Assembly (NCBI RefSeq): GCF_010729305.1
Contig: NZ_AP022574.1
Coordinates: 2,976,001-3,040,000, forward strand
Direction of reading: 5' to 3'
Source of the DNA: Mycolicibacterium psychrotolerans
GTDB lineage: Bacteria; Actinomycetota; Actinomycetes; Mycobacteriales; Mycobacteriaceae
DNA length: 64,000 bases
Below are positions 45,064 to 55,303 of this stretch, piece by piece (the stretch's first letter is position 1; each line of letters begins with the position of its first letter). Made by a program: the position numbers and the translations under genes. The notes under the pieces are model-generated. The model was not told the DNA's origin, did not search any database, and saw nothing but the letters and a program-made list of their open reading frames with translations.

Positions 45064-47040
45064 CTAGAAGCGGCCGCCGCCGCCGCTCATCCCGCCGCCC
45101 CCGCCACCGCCGAAGCCACCGCCGAAGCCGCCACCGAACCCCCCGCCGCCGAAGCCGCCCCGCATAGCCCCCGACAGCACGTTGCCGAGGATGATGCCGC
45201 CGATGACGGCGCCCATCTGGCCACCGCCCCCGCCGCCGTACGGTCCGCTGTAGTGCCGCTGGGCGGCGACGACGTCGTCGTTGGCCAGCGACTGCGCCTG
45301 CGCGGCCAGCATCGCGGCGCCGTTGGCGTGGGCGATCGCCTCGTTCAGGTTGGACGCCCGCTTGTCCTGCGCGGCCTGCAACTGGCGCACCGCCTCGGAC
45401 AGTCGCGTGCGGGCCTCCGGGCCGATGACACCGCGGCGGGTGCCGATGTAGTCCGACACTGCGCGCACCCGCGACTGCGCGGTGAACAGCGCCTGGTCGT
45501 AGGTGCGCGTCAGTCGCGCGGTGGTCTCCCGCTCCTCCGCGACGTCGGCGAGGAGGCGGTCCAGTTCGGCGTCGGCCTGGGTCAGCCGGGTGAACGCGCC
45601 GAGCGGATCGGCGTTGCCCGCGCTCTGGGCGTGGGCGACCGCCTGCACGGCGGCGTCGCGGGCCGCGCTGAGCTGGGTCGCCACCGCGATGCTGCCCTGT
45701 GCCAGTTGGGTGCCTGCGGCCGTGATGCCGTCCTGCGCGTCGGCGATCGCCGCCGGTAGCCCCGCCACCGCCCGGTTGATGTCGGTGGACGCGCTGTCCA
45801 CCGCGTCGAGCATCGTGCGGGCCTGGCCCAGCGCGGCCTCGGCGGCGTGGATTGCGTCGACGAGCCCGACCTGGCGGTCGGCCGGGCGCGCCACCAGGCC
45901 GCGGGCGGTGTCGATGTTCTGCTCGGCGAACGTCAGCCGCTGCCGGGCCTCGTCGATGTTCTCGGCGACCGACACCAGTGCCGTCTCGGCGAACTGAGAC
46001 TTCAGCCGCGCCAGCGTCTGCCCGGCAGGGTCCAGCCGCGCGGTCAGGTCCACCACCTGCTGGGTCAGCGTGTCCAATCGGCTGGGGGCGTTGATGACCA
46101 GATCTCGCAACCGGGCGAACGCCTCGCGCTGGGCCTCGAGTTCCTGGTCGGCCTTCGCGGCGGCGACCACCACCCGGGTCAGCAGGTCGCGCCGCTGCAG
46201 CGGCGTCTCCGGCACCGCGTCGTCGAGGATGTGTCGGACGTTGAGGGCCTGCGCGAGGGTGGTCCTGGCGCCCCCGACCGCCCGGGTGAACGCCGCGGTG
46301 TCCTGCTCACCGAATTCCTCCACGGCGAGCGCCAATTCGCTCTCGCTGGTGCGCACGGCATTGTCGACCTCGACCACGATCCTGCGCGACAGGTCGTCGA
46401 GCGCCTCGAGGGACACCCCGGCCAGCGCGGCCGGATCCGACGGGTCCACCCGCTGGGCGGCGGCGATCTCGGCTTCGCGGCGGCGACGCCGACGGCGGCG
46501 CTGCCACAGCACCAGCACCACGATCGCCACCGCGATGACACCCAGCGCGATGACCATCCCGAGCCAGCTGCCCGAACCGCCCTTGTCGGCCAGGCCGTTC
46601 GCGGCGGCGACAGCGGCGCCCGCCCAATTGCCGTCGCGCAACAGCGGTTCGACCTCGTCGCGGCGCAGCTTGTCGATGTCGACGCCGCCCAGCGCCTGCG
46701 TCGGGGCGAGGAAGGCATAGGCGCGGTCGACGGTCGCCACCGCGAGGATCGCGTCCTGACTGCCCAGATCGCTGCGCTGGCGGGTGGCCTGCGCCCACGA
46801 CTGGGCGTCCTGGCCGGAGAAGTCGTCGACGTACACGACCCACAGCCGGATGCGCCGATCGTTGTACAGCCGGTCGATGGCCCCCTGCACCTCACCGGTG
46901 CCTGCGGCGTCGAGCGCTCCCGCGCGGTCGGTGAGGTACGTCGGCAGCCGCAGCGGCGGCTCGGCCGCCGCGGCGGGCGCCAACAGGGCCGCCACGATCG
47001 ACAGGACGCCGAGCAGGCCGAGTGATCGGGCAATGCGCAT
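45064..47040 (-). CDS. TPM-domain membrane protein with Gly-rich tail (Rv2345-like)
   Basis: A 658-aa envelope protein. A signal peptide or anchor covers about residues 1-28 (cleavage near AAAEP), a TPM domain about 35-155 (LTDRAGALD start), one membrane helix follows near 165-190, then a basic stop-transfer run ([10 protein letters not shown]) and a long helical, Ala-rich, coiled-coil region. The last 50 or so residues are nearly all Gly with Phe. TPM proteins often function at the membrane, but this family's role in mycobacteria is not known to me. I choose the ATG at 47040. It converges with glyS. Confidence 0.85.
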   Translation of the reverse strand: MRIARSLGLLGVLSIVAALLAPAAAAEPPLRLPTYLTDRAGALDAAGTGEVQGAIDRLYNDRRIRLWVVYVDDFSGQDAQSWAQATRQRSDLGSQDAILAVATVDRAYAFLAPTQALGGVDIDKLRRDEVEPLLRDGNWAGAAVAAANGLADKGGSGSWLGMVIALGVIAVAIVVLVLWQRRRRRRRREAEIAAAQRVDPSDPAALAGVSLEALDDLSRRIVVEVDNAVRTSESELALAVEEFGEQDTAAFTRAVGGARTTLAQALNVRHILDDAVPETPLQRRDLLTRVVVAAAKADQELEAQREAFARLRDLVINAPSRLDTLTQQVVDLTARLDPAGQTLARLKSQFAETALVSVAENIDEARQRLTFAEQNIDTARGLVARPADRQVGLVDAIHAAEAALGQARTMLDAVDSASTDINRAVAGLPAAIADAQDGITAAGTQLAQGSIAVATQLSAARDAAVQAVAHAQSAGNADPLGAFTRLTQADAELDRLLADVAEERETTARLTRTYDQALFTAQSRVRAVSDYIGTRRGVIGPEARTRLSEAVRQLQAAQDKRASNLNEAIAHANGAAMLAAQAQSLANDDVVAAQRHYSGPYGGGGGGQMGAVIGGIILGNVLSGAMRGGFGGGGFGGGFGGGFGGGGGGGMSGGGGRF

Positions 47041-47119
47041 GTACGTCAATGTAGTGGGCCGCACCCGGGGGGCGAGCGTGCGTCGGGAACCCGCAGCCGT
47101 GCTGGCAGACTGTGGTTCG

Positions 47120-48406
47120 GTGAACCCACGACAGCAGGACAGCTACGACGCGTCCGACCACCAGCGGCTGGTGGCCGAGCCGGCGAAGAGCGCCGCCCTG
47201 CCCGGGACCGACACCGAGCACCGCTCCGATTTCGCCCGCGACCGCGCCCGCGTGCTGCACTGCGCGGCCCTGCGCAGGCTCGCCGACAAGACCCAGGTGG
47301 TGGGCCCGCGCGAGGGCGAGACGCCCCGGACCCGGCTGACGCATTCGCTGGAGGTGGCCCAGATCGGCCGGGGGATGGCCATCGGGCTCGGCTGCGATCC
47401 CGACCTCGTCGACCTGGCCGGCCTGGCCCACGACATCGGCCATCCGCCCTACGGCCACAACGGTGAACGCGCTCTGGACGAGATCGCCAAGACGTTCGGC
47501 GGTTTCGAGGGCAATGCGCAGAACTTCCGGATCCTGACCCGGTTGGAGCCCAAAGTCCTTGACGCACAGGGGCATAGCGCAGGTCTGAACCTTACCAGGG
47601 CGGCCCTGGACGCCGTGACCAAGTATCCGTGGCCGCGGGTCGGGGAGCGCCGCAAGTTCGGCTTCTACGGCGGATTCCCCGGCGACGACATGGCCGCGGC
47701 GGCCTGGGTGCGCGCCGGCGCGCCCGCCGAGCGCCCCTGCCTGGAGGCCCAGGTGATGGACTGGGCCGACGACGTCGCGTACTCGGTGCACGACGTCGAG
47801 GACGGCGTCATCTCCGGACGCATCGATCTGCGCGTGCTCGCCGACGCGGACGCCGCCGCGTCGCTGGGGCACGTCGGCGCGGGGTCGTTCCCGACGCTGA
47901 CGCCGGAGGATCTGATGGCCGCCGCAGAACGGCTCTCGCAGGTCCCCGTGGTGGCCGCCGTCGGGAAGTTCGACGGCACACTCGCGGCGTCGGTGGCACT
48001 CAAGACGCTCACCAGCGAGCTGGTCGGCCGGTTCGCCAACGCGGCGGTCACCGCGACCAGGGCCGCGGCGGGTCCGGGACCGTTGCGCCGCTTCGACGCC
48101 GACCTCGAGGTGCCGACGCTGGTGCGCGCCGAGGTCGCGGTGCTCAAGACGCTTGCGCTGCAATTCATCATGTCCGACCACCGGCACCTGCAGATCCAGG
48201 CCGATCAGCGCATCCGCGTCCAGGAGGTCGCGCTGGCGCTGTGGGGCCAGGCGCCGGGCAGCCTGGATCCGCAGTTCGCCGCCGAATTCGTCGCCGCCGA
48301 CGACGACGGTGCCCGGCTGCGCGTGGTGGTCGACCAGATCGCCTCCTACACCGAGGGCCGGTTGGAACGAGTGCACGAGGCACGGACGCCGCGGCCTCTA
48401 GACTGA
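47120..48406 (+). CDS. dgt: Deoxyguanosinetriphosphate triphosphohydrolase-like protein
   Basis: A 428-aa HD-domain phosphohydrolase of the dGTPase family, which cleaves dNTPs to deoxynucleosides and triphosphate. The metal-binding His residues and HD pair are visible in [10 protein letters not shown] and [14 protein letters not shown]. The GTG at 47120 has no Shine-Dalgarno, but CAGACT eight bases upstream is one mismatch from TANNNT, so translation may be leaderless. It precedes dnaG as in M. tuberculosis. Confidence 0.92.
   Translation: MNPRQQDSYDASDHQRLVAEPAKSAALPGTDTEHRSDFARDRARVLHCAALRRLADKTQVVGPREGETPRTRLTHSLEVAQIGRGMAIGLGCDPDLVDLAGLAHDIGHPPYGHNGERALDEIAKTFGGFEGNAQNFRILTRLEPKVLDAQGHSAGLNLTRAALDAVTKYPWPRVGERRKFGFYGGFPGDDMAAAAWVRAGAPAERPCLEAQVMDWADDVAYSVHDVEDGVISGRIDLRVLADADAAASLGHVGAGSFPTLTPEDLMAAAERLSQVPVVAAVGKFDGTLAASVALKTLTSELVGRFANAAVTATRAAAGPGPLRRFDADLEVPTLVRAEVAVLKTLALQFIMSDHRHLQIQADQRIRVQEVALALWGQAPGSLDPQFAAEFVAADDDGARLRVVVDQIASYTEGRLERVHEARTPRPLD
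48399..48404 (+). promoter_or_regulatory. Candidate -10 for leaderless dnaG
   Basis: TAGACT overlaps the end of dgt and ends six bases before the dnaG GTG, so transcription would begin at about the start codon. No Shine-Dalgarno is present, consistent with a leaderless mRNA. Confidence 0.45.
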
Positions 48407-48410
48407 CCGC

Positions 48411-50354
48411 GTGGTGGGCGACGGGGCGCGGGGACGGGGCAGGATCCCCGATCGCGACATCGCCGCCATCCGGGAACGCGTCAGTATCGACGACGTCGTC
48501 GGCGACTACGTCCAGTTGCGCCGCGCCGGCGCGGATTCCCTCAAGGGGCTGTGCCCCTTCCACGACGAGAAATCTCCGTCGTTCCACGTCCGCCCCAATC
48601 ACGGCCACTTCCACTGCTTCGGCTGCGGCGAGGGCGGGGACGTCTATGCGTTCCTGCAGAAGATCGAACACGTCAGCTTCGTCGAGGCGGTCGAGTTGCT
48701 CGCCGACCGTGTCGGCTACACCGTCACCTACACCGGCTCCTCGACCACGAACGTGCAGCGTGACCGGGGCAGCCGCAGCAGGCTGCTGGCCGCCAACGCC
48801 GCAGCACAGGAGTTCTACGCCGAGGCCCTGCAGAGCGCGGAGGCCGCGCCGGCCCGCCAGTACCTGATCGATCGCAACTTCGACGCCGACGCGGCGGCGA
48901 AGTTCGGGTGCGGGTTCGCCCCGTCGGGCTGGGACTCGCTGACAAAGCACTTGCTACGCAAGGGTTTCGAGTTCAAGGAGCTGGAGGCCGCCGGTCTGTC
49001 GCGGGAGGGTCGCCGCGGGCCGATGGACCGCTTCCACCGGCGGCTGCTGTGGCCGATCCGGGCCAGCGGCGGCGAGGTGATCGGCTTCGGGGCGCGGCGG
49101 ATCTTCGACGACGACCAGATGGAAGCCAAGTACGTCAACACCCCCGAGACGGTGCTGTACAGGAAGTCGGCGGTGCTGTTCGGGCTCGACCTGGCCAAAC
49201 GCGACATCGCCAAGGCGCACCGCGCCGTCGTCGTCGAGGGCTACACCGACGTGATGGCCATGCACCTGGCGGGGGAGACCACCGCGGTCGCGTCTTGCGG
49301 CACGGCCTTCGGCGACGGGCACCTCGGGCTGCTGCGGCGGCTGATGATGGACGACAACTGGTATCGCGGCGAGTTGATCTTCGTGTTCGACGGCGACGCC
49401 GCGGGTCAGGCGGCGGCGCTCAAGGCGTTCGACGGTGACCAGCAGGTGTCCGGGAAGTCGTTCGTCGCGGTGGCCGCCGACGGCATGGACCCGTGCGATC
49501 TGCGGCTGAAGTCGGGCGACGGGGCGCTGCGCGACCTGGTGGCGCGACGCATCCCGATGTTCGAGTTCGCGATCCGCAGCCTGATCCCGGCCGGCGATGT
49601 CCTCGACAACGACCCGCAGGCGCAGGTGGACGCGCTGCGCCGGTGCGTGCCGCTGGTCGCCCGGATCCGGGACTACGCGCTGCGTGACGAGTACGCCCGC
49701 CGGCTGGCGGGCTGGACCGGGTGGCGCGACGAGGCCCAGGTGCTGACCCGGGTGCGCGAGGAGGCAGGCAAGCACGGCATGCCCGACCGGACGCGCCGCC
49801 GCGCAGCGGCCGAGCCGGCGCCGGCTTCGCGGTCACGTCCGGCCGCGCCCACCGTAGACCGGCCGAACCCGGCGGACCCGACCCTGTGGCCGCAGCGGGA
49901 GGCGCTCAAGTCCGCGCTGCAGTATCCGGCGCTGGCCGGTCCGGTGTTCGACTCGCTGGCCGCGGAGAGTTTCACCCACCCCGGCTACGCCGCCGTCCGG
50001 TCGGCTATCGAAGCTGCGGGCGGCACGTCGGGCGGCCTGACGGGGGCGCAATGGATCGAGGCAGTCCGCGACCAGGTGGCGAGTCCGCCGGCGGCCGGCC
50101 TGGTCAACGAGTTGAGCGCGGAGGCGATCAACGCCGACGAGGACAAATTGCCGCGCTACATCGGCGGCGTGCTGGCCCGGCTGCAGGAAGTGTGGATCGG
50201 CAGGCAGATCGCGGAGGTGAAGTCCAAACTGCAACGGATGTCACCGGTCGAGCAGGGCGACGAGTACCACGCGCTGTTCGGCGATCTGGTCGCGATGGAG
50301 GCCTACCGGCGCAGTCTGCTCGAACAGGCAAGTGGAGACGACCTGACTGCGTGA
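48411..50354 (+). CDS. dnaG: DNA primase DnaG
   Basis: A 647-aa replicative primase. The N-terminal zinc finger is C-x2-H...C-x2-C (CPFHDEKSPSF, then HCFGCGEGG; about residues 45-75). The TOPRIM catalytic core shows VVEGYTDVMAMH and the acidic VFDGDAAGQAA motif. The C-terminal domain (about 480-647) should bind the replicative helicase DnaB. The start is the GTG at 48411 (a second GTG follows at 48414), five bases after the dgt stop. Confidence 0.96.
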   Translation: MVGDGARGRGRIPDRDIAAIRERVSIDDVVGDYVQLRRAGADSLKGLCPFHDEKSPSFHVRPNHGHFHCFGCGEGGDVYAFLQKIEHVSFVEAVELLADRVGYTVTYTGSSTTNVQRDRGSRSRLLAANAAAQEFYAEALQSAEAAPARQYLIDRNFDADAAAKFGCGFAPSGWDSLTKHLLRKGFEFKELEAAGLSREGRRGPMDRFHRRLLWPIRASGGEVIGFGARRIFDDDQMEAKYVNTPETVLYRKSAVLFGLDLAKRDIAKAHRAVVVEGYTDVMAMHLAGETTAVASCGTAFGDGHLGLLRRLMMDDNWYRGELIFVFDGDAAGQAAALKAFDGDQQVSGKSFVAVAADGMDPCDLRLKSGDGALRDLVARRIPMFEFAIRSLIPAGDVLDNDPQAQVDALRRCVPLVARIRDYALRDEYARRLAGWTGWRDEAQVLTRVREEAGKHGMPDRTRRRAAAEPAPASRSRPAAPTVDRPNPADPTLWPQREALKSALQYPALAGPVFDSLAAESFTHPGYAAVRSAIEAAGGTSGGLTGAQWIEAVRDQVASPPAAGLVNELSAEAINADEDKLPRYIGGVLARLQEVWIGRQIAEVKSKLQRMSPVEQGDEYHALFGDLVAMEAYRRSLLEQASGDDLTA

Positions 50355-50415
50355 ACCGGCCTGCCGGGTTATGGTGTGTCTGCTGTCATCCAGTCGGGGA
50401 GAAGGCGAGTTGTCG

Positions 50416-50709
50416 ATGCTGGTGCACACCCTTCGGGCCCACGCGGCCCGGCTGATCGTCGGGGCCGTCGCGGCCGCGGCCGTCGCCGTCCCGCTGTACG
50501 CGTCGCTGAGCAGCCCCGATGCCAGCGCGCAGGCCGGTCCGCGCTGCCTCGCCTGGTTCGGCAACAAGGACGACGGCCAGTGCCTGGGCTACTCGAACGG
50601 GACCGGAGGGCAGATCGGGACGCCCTCGATCGGGTTCGGCGGGAACGGCCTGGAGTTCAGCACCGGACCCCTGTTCCCCGGCACCACCATCAACCAGGGC
50701 ATCGGCTAG
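50416..50709 (+). CDS. Small secreted hypothetical protein (Rv2342-like)
   Basis: A 97-aa exported protein. An N-terminal signal-like helix (LIVGAVAAAAVAVPLYASL) ends near ASAQA. The mature part is short and Gly-rich with two Cys (RCLAWFG and GQCLGYSNG), possibly a disulfide. The start is either the ATG at 50416 or the TTG at 50410; GGGGAGAAGG lies upstream of both. It follows dnaG as in M. tuberculosis. The function is unknown. Confidence 0.7.
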   Translation: MLVHTLRAHAARLIVGAVAAAAVAVPLYASLSSPDASAQAGPRCLAWFGNKDDGQCLGYSNGTGGQIGTPSIGFGGNGLEFSTGPLFPGTTINQGIG

Positions 50710-50975
50710 CGGCTCTCGCCCGCGGCTCTTCTCTTCTTCTCCGGCTGGCCCGGCTCGAACACCTCGGTGCCGGCCTCGATCGGCGTCACCTGCACCATCG
50801 CCGGATCCGGCGATACCCGCTCGGCGATCTTGCGCCGGCTCGCGTCGATGACCGCCCGCGCGGCCGGGCTGCCCGTCACCGCGCGGTACGTTCCAGCCAG
50901 CTGCTCGTAGCGTTGCCTGCCTGCCTTGGTGCCCAACACGTAGCCGACGGCCGCAACGGCGACATACCCGATCAC
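50706..50975 (-). CDS. YtxH-like small membrane-anchored protein
   Basis: An 89-aa protein with one N-terminal hydrophobic helix (VIGYVAVAAVGYVLGTKAG) followed by a charged helical tail (RQRYEQLAGTYRAV), the layout of YtxH-type proteins. I set the start at the GTG at 50975 because GGAGGAG lies five bases upstream; the frame opens 22 codons earlier without such a site. It converges with the secreted-protein gene (4-base overlap). The function is unknown. Confidence 0.65.
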   Translation of the reverse strand: MIGYVAVAAVGYVLGTKAGRQRYEQLAGTYRAVTGSPAARAVIDASRRKIAERVSPDPAMVQVTPIEAGTEVFEPGQPEKKRRAAGESR

Positions 50976-51151
50976 AGGGCTCCTCCAGAACTGTCTCGCG
51001 TGACGACGCAACCGAATCCGACGCCGTCCATCCCTTCCCATCCTGCCTCACCTTCGGGACTGCGCGCCCTGCCGGGAACGCATTGGCGACCGCGGCCGGA
51101 CGTAGGCTAGAGTGCTCTCTGGCCCGCGGCACAGCGTCCGCGGGAGGGCAA

Positions 51152-51224
<73 letters not shown>

Positions 51225-51240
51225 CCGAGAATTCATGAAG

Positions 51241-51274
51241 CAGGGGCCACACCCCGTTGTGGGTGTGGCCCCTG
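51241..51274. terminator. Strong hairpin between tRNA-Asn and the convergent CsbD-like gene
   Basis: CAGGGGCCACACCC (51241-51254) pairs perfectly over 14 bp with GGGTGTGGCCCCTG (51261-51274), loop CGTTGT. It lies between convergent transcripts, so it can serve as a bidirectional terminator. The T-run is poor, as is common in actinobacteria. Confidence 0.85.
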
Positions 51275-51286
51275 TTCATGTGGCTG

Positions 51287-51535
51287 CTAGCTGTTGCGAG
51301 CAGCCTTCTCTCGAGTCTCCTGAGTCTTCGCTTCTGCGCGGGCCTTCTCGGCTTCGGCCTCTTTCTTCGCCACGTCCTTCTGGGCCTCGGCCTTGTCCTG
51401 CTGCGCCTTGCCCTCCTCCTGGAGGCTGTCGCGGTTGAGAACGATTCCGAGCACCTGCTTGACGATGCCCACTGCGCCGTTGATGAGGCTGTTCACCGCG
51501 GCGAGCGGGCCGCTGTTGCTGTCTGCCATGTCCAT
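51287..51535 (-). CDS. CsbD-like charged stress/aggregation-associated protein
   Basis: An 82-aa protein: a short hydrophobic N-terminal part (VNSLINGAVGIVKQVLGIVL) followed by a highly charged Ala/Lys/Glu-rich helix (KAEAQKDVAKKEAEAEKARA), probably a coiled coil. It resembles small CsbD-type or microaggregate-binding proteins found in mycobacteria. The function is unknown. The gene ends close to the bidirectional terminator. Confidence 0.65.
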   Translation of the reverse strand: MDMADSNSGPLAAVNSLINGAVGIVKQVLGIVLNRDSLQEEGKAQQDKAEAQKDVAKKEAEAEKARAEAKTQETREKAARNS

Positions 51536-51690
51536 AGCTCCTTTTCGTTACGTCGTCTGTCCCGGTACGCTTACCCCCGCGCTAACTTTTGCAAGCATCC
51601 AGCTAGCAGTTAGTGAGAGGTGTCACGCCAAAGTCCACCCGCAGTGGTGGGCAGGGGTTGTAATGGGGTTCACCGCCGAAAGAGGGAGCC

Positions 51691-52020
51691 ATGACCCACG
51701 CGCCCGACCATCTGCCTTCACCTGATGACTTCCGCAGGAAGTCGGCCCACGTCGACCGGGAATTCTCCGATGCCCGGCGCTATCTCTCGGCCCTGCACAG
51801 TGAGGACAACGACGCGCTGCACGCGATGATGGTCGAGATCCACGGCAGCGGCCGGGCCATGAAGATCCTGGCCGCGATGGCCGTGCAGGCCCTCGACTTC
51901 GCTGAGCTGGCCGCCGACCGCCTCGGGGGCGACGTCCAGAAGTGGCTCGACCAGTCGGTGATGGCCCAGGACACCGCGGAGAACGAACGCGACCAGACCG
52001 AGCTCGGTGGCGAGGGTTGA
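51691..52020 (+). CDS. Hypothetical protein
   Basis: A 109-aa soluble, mostly helical protein rich in His, Asp and Met. I see no known motif, signal peptide or membrane segment. The ATG at 51691 follows a GAGGGAGCC purine-rich stretch. It is monocistronic, 30 bases before a lipoprotein gene on the same strand. I do not recognise the family. Confidence 0.55.
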   Translation: MTHAPDHLPSPDDFRRKSAHVDREFSDARRYLSALHSEDNDALHAMMVEIHGSGRAMKILAAMAVQALDFAELAADRLGGDVQKWLDQSVMAQDTAENERDQTELGGEG

Positions 52021-52050
52021 CCAGACTCGGGCCTGCCTATTCTTGAGCCC

Positions 52051-52521
52051 ATGCGAATTTCGCGTGCCCTCGTGGCGCCGATCATGGCGGGGCTGCTGAC
52101 CGCCGCATGCGGGTGGAGCCCTCCGGCGCCGGCGCCGACGAGCACCAAGGCGTGCGGACCCGGTCCGGGCGCGGCTGCGGTCAGCGACGAGATTTCCCTG
52201 CTTCCGCCGGCTTCGTGGACCGAGGCGGCGCGCGGGCACGCGGCCGACTGCCGCCTCAACTGGGTGGTCGTCAGCGCCGGCAGCGCATCCGACAGCCCGC
52301 AGCAGGTGCTGTTCTTCGACGGCGAGAAAGGGGTCGGCTCACCGACGCCCGAGCCACGTCCCTACATCACCGTGACGGCCCAGGGTGACCACGACGCCGT
52401 CGTGCAGTATCAGTGGCGCCAAGGCTCCGAACCGGCGTGCTGCCCGACCGGTATCGGGTCGGCCCGGGTCACCCTCGAGGACGGCAGGCTCACCATCCTC
52501 GACCCTATCCCCGGCCCCTGA
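52051..52521 (+). CDS. LppP/LprE-family lipoprotein
   Basis: A 156-aa lipoprotein. The lipobox LLTAAC puts the lipidated Cys at about residue 20. The mature domain has conserved-looking Cys (KACGPG, DCRLNWV, ACCPTG) and the WVVVSAGSASDSPQQVLFFDG segment typical of the mycobacterial LppP/LprE family. The function is unknown. It should be anchored on the outer face of the plasma membrane. It converges with the acyl-CoA oxidase gene. Confidence 0.8.
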   Translation: MRISRALVAPIMAGLLTAACGWSPPAPAPTSTKACGPGPGAAAVSDEISLLPPASWTEAARGHAADCRLNWVVVSAGSASDSPQQVLFFDGEKGVGSPTPEPRPYITVTAQGDHDAVVQYQWRQGSEPACCPTGIGSARVTLEDGRLTILDPIPGP

Positions 52522-52524
52522 GGA

Positions 52525-54486
52525 TCAGATCACGCCCGAGCTGGTCGCGTTCTGGCTGACGTGGTCGTCGGCGTCCGGGATGTGCTCGGGATGGAGCATC
52601 TCGGCGTAGCGCAGGGGCTCGGGGATGCCGAAGCCGTCGACGAGCAGCTCGGCGTACGGCCGCAGACGGCGGCAGCGATCGTTGATGGCCCGCGTGACCG
52701 CCTTGGCGCGCTCGGTGGACAGGAAGCGGTGCTCGACGAACCACGCCTTGTCCTCCTCGATCACCGACAGGGCGTACAGATCGCACACCATGCCGAGGAT
52801 CTCGCGGGCGGTCCGGTCCTGGCAGCCGTCGATGCCCGCGACGAACGCCTCGAGGACGATGCGGTCGATGTGGGCCTGCGCGACGTGCAGCACGTGGTCC
52901 TGCACGGAGTTGAACGCCTCGAACGCGCTCATCTCCTTGGACTTGCTCTGCAGGCGCCGGGCGACCGAGGCCACCATGTACTCCTCGCGGTCCTCGAGCA
53001 TCTTGACCTGCGTGCCGCGGTTGAAGAGGCTGCCTTCTTCCTCGTTGTCCTCACGGCTGTCCAGGATTGTCTGCATGATCGTCTGTGCCGCAGTGCGTTT
53101 CAGCACCCGCTCGCCGGCGAACCGGGCCGCGAACCCCACCCACTCCACCGGGCTCATGCCCTTGATGTCGTCGGCGTAGGCGGTCAGCAGCTCCTTGGCC
53201 ACCAGCTGGAACAGCACGTGGTTGTCGCCCTCGAAGGTGGTGAACACGTCGGTGTCGGCCTTGAGCGCGATGAGTCGGTTCTCCGCGAGATAGCCTGCGC
53301 CGCCGCAGGCTTCGCGTGCCTCCTGGATGGCGCGGGTGGCGTGCCAGGTGTTGGCGGCCTTGAGCCCGGCCGCCCGCGACTCCAGCTCCCGCTGCTCCTC
53401 GGGATCCGGGTCGTCGGCGGTCTGCAGCTCGTGGCACTTGGCGACCAGTTCGTTCTGCGCGAACTGCAGCGCGTACGAGCGGGCGATCAGCGGGAAGAGG
53501 CGACGCTGGTGGATGAGGTAGTCCATCAGCAGCACCTCGCCGCCGTCGGGGTCGGAGAACTGGCGGCGCTGCAACGCGTAGCGCGTCGCGATGTCGAGGG
53601 CGACACGGGCCGCGGCGCCGGCACTGCCGCCGACGGTGACCCGCCCGCGGATCAGCGTGCCGAGCATCGTGAAGAACCGCCGGTTCGGGTTCTCGATCGG
53701 CGAGGTGTAGGTGCCGTCCGCGGCGACGTCGGCGTACTTGTTGAGCAGGTTGTCCCGTGGGATGCGGACGTGGTCGAACTGGATGCGGCCGTTGTCGACG
53801 CCGGGCAGCCCGCCCTTGTAGTGGCAGTCCGAGGTGACGACGCCGGGCAGGTCGTTGCCGTCCTCGTCGCGGATGGGCACCACGAAGCAGTGCACGCCGT
53901 GGCCCTCACCGTCGGGGGTGATCAGCTGTGCGAAAACCGCGGCCACACGCGCTGTTTCGGCCGCACCGCCGATGTAGTCCTTGCGGGCGGACGGGGTGGG
54001 GGAGTCGATGACGAACTCTTCGGTGGCCGGGTCGTAGGTGGCCGTCGTCTCCAGGGACTGGACGTCGCTGCCGTGCCCGGTCTCGGTCATCGCGAAACAG
54101 CCGAGCACGTCGAGGTCGATGAGTTTCTGGACGTAGGCCTCGTGATGGCGCTCGGTGCCGAGGTTCTCGATCGCGCCGCCGAACAGGCCCCACTGCACGC
54201 CGGCCTTGACCATCAGCGACAGGTCGCTCATCGCGAGCATCTCGATCTGCGTGACGGCCGCGCCGACGTCGCCGTTGCCGCCGTGCTCCTTCTTGAACCC
54301 GTCCTCGGCGGCGCCGCGCGAGGCCATGATCTTCATCTGTTCGCCCACTTTGGTGCGGGCGATCACGGTGTTCGGGGTGTAGTGCGGCCGGAAGATCTCG
54401 TTGCTGAGTTCCCTCCGCATCCGGTTCTTCACATCGCGCCAGCGTCCGTCGAGAGAATTCCGCAGATACTCCGCAGTGGTGGTCAT
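52525..54486 (-). CDS. Acyl-CoA oxidase/dehydrogenase
   Basis: A 653-aa flavoprotein of the acyl-CoA oxidase branch of the dehydrogenase superfamily, longer than ordinary FadE proteins (about 380-400 aa). Landmarks are GCFAMTETGHGSDV (FAD/substrate binding), NRRFFTMLGTLIRGRV, ACGGAGYL and the EGDNHVL segment near the catalytic Glu. It should introduce a trans-2 double bond into acyl-CoAs with FAD. I choose the ATG at 54486; the frame opens 16 codons earlier. No beta-oxidation partner is adjacent. Confidence 0.9.
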   Translation of the reverse strand: MTTTAEYLRNSLDGRWRDVKNRMRRELSNEIFRPHYTPNTVIARTKVGEQMKIMASRGAAEDGFKKEHGGNGDVGAAVTQIEMLAMSDLSLMVKAGVQWGLFGGAIENLGTERHHEAYVQKLIDLDVLGCFAMTETGHGSDVQSLETTATYDPATEEFVIDSPTPSARKDYIGGAAETARVAAVFAQLITPDGEGHGVHCFVVPIRDEDGNDLPGVVTSDCHYKGGLPGVDNGRIQFDHVRIPRDNLLNKYADVAADGTYTSPIENPNRRFFTMLGTLIRGRVTVGGSAGAAARVALDIATRYALQRRQFSDPDGGEVLLMDYLIHQRRLFPLIARSYALQFAQNELVAKCHELQTADDPDPEEQRELESRAAGLKAANTWHATRAIQEAREACGGAGYLAENRLIALKADTDVFTTFEGDNHVLFQLVAKELLTAYADDIKGMSPVEWVGFAARFAGERVLKRTAAQTIMQTILDSREDNEEEGSLFNRGTQVKMLEDREEYMVASVARRLQSKSKEMSAFEAFNSVQDHVLHVAQAHIDRIVLEAFVAGIDGCQDRTAREILGMVCDLYALSVIEEDKAWFVEHRFLSTERAKAVTRAINDRCRRLRPYAELLVDGFGIPEPLRYAEMLHPEHIPDADDHVSQNATSSGVI

Positions 54487-54588
54487 ACCTCGACGGTAGC
54501 CCGCAAATCCTTCGCGCAAACTGTGATGTCGCAAACCGTCACCATCGGCGATTGTCCCGATGCGCCGACACGGCGTTGAATCGTCGCT

Positions 54589-55299
54589 ATGACCGAATCA
54601 GGGGCTGCCCACGTCGAGGATCACCGGCACGCCGACGTGACGGGAGGGTGGCTGCGCGCCGCCACGTTCGGCGCGATGGACGGCCTGGTGAGCAACACGG
54701 CACTGATTGCGGGGGTGGCGGCAAGTGCGGGCCCGAGGACGGTGGTGATCAGCGGGGTCGCGGGACTGCTCGCCGGCGCCTTCTCGATGGCGCTGGGCGA
54801 ATACACGTCGGTGACGACGGCCAATGAGCAGATCGACTCCGAGGTGCATGTCGAGCGGTCGTCGTTCCAGCGTCAGCCCGAGGCCGAACAGGCCGAGTTG
54901 GTCGCCAAACTGGTCGCGCTGGGGATGTCCCCGGAGACGGCGGCCAAGGCGTCCGAGGAGATCCACCAGGACGACCACAAGGCCATCAACTTCCACCTGA
55001 TCCAGGAGCTCGGCGTCGATCCCCAGGAGAAGCCCTCGCCGTGGCTGGCCGCCGGATCGTCGTTCGTGATGTTCGCGATCGGTGCGGTGATCCCCCTGAT
55101 CCCGTACCTGCTGGGCTACGAATCCCTCTGGGCGGGGCTGGCTTTCGGCGGGTTCGGGCTGATACTGGCCGGCGCCGCGGCGGCGCGCATCACCCGCCGG
55201 TCACCGGCGTGGGGGTCGTTGCGGCAGTTGACGTTCGGCGCGGTGGCCATCGCCGCCACCTACCTCGTCGGGCACCTCATCGGCGCCGCCGCGACCTGA
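54589..55299 (+). CDS. VIT1/CCC1-family transporter
   Basis: A 236-aa membrane protein of the VIT/CCC1 family, which moves iron or manganese. Helix 1 carries the conserved DGLVSNTALIAGV block, helix 2 the GAFSMALGEYTS signature; a cytoplasmic helical segment (EEIHQDDHKAINFH) with acidic and His residues follows, then three more helices. Metal specificity cannot be set from sequence. The gene stands alone between two genes on the opposite strand. Confidence 0.85.
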   Translation: MTESGAAHVEDHRHADVTGGWLRAATFGAMDGLVSNTALIAGVAASAGPRTVVISGVAGLLAGAFSMALGEYTSVTTANEQIDSEVHVERSSFQRQPEAEQAELVAKLVALGMSPETAAKASEEIHQDDHKAINFHLIQELGVDPQEKPSPWLAAGSSFVMFAIGAVIPLIPYLLGYESLWAGLAFGGFGLILAGAAAARITRRSPAWGSLRQLTFGAVAIAATYLVGHLIGAAAT

Positions 55300-55303
55300 G
55301 CGG

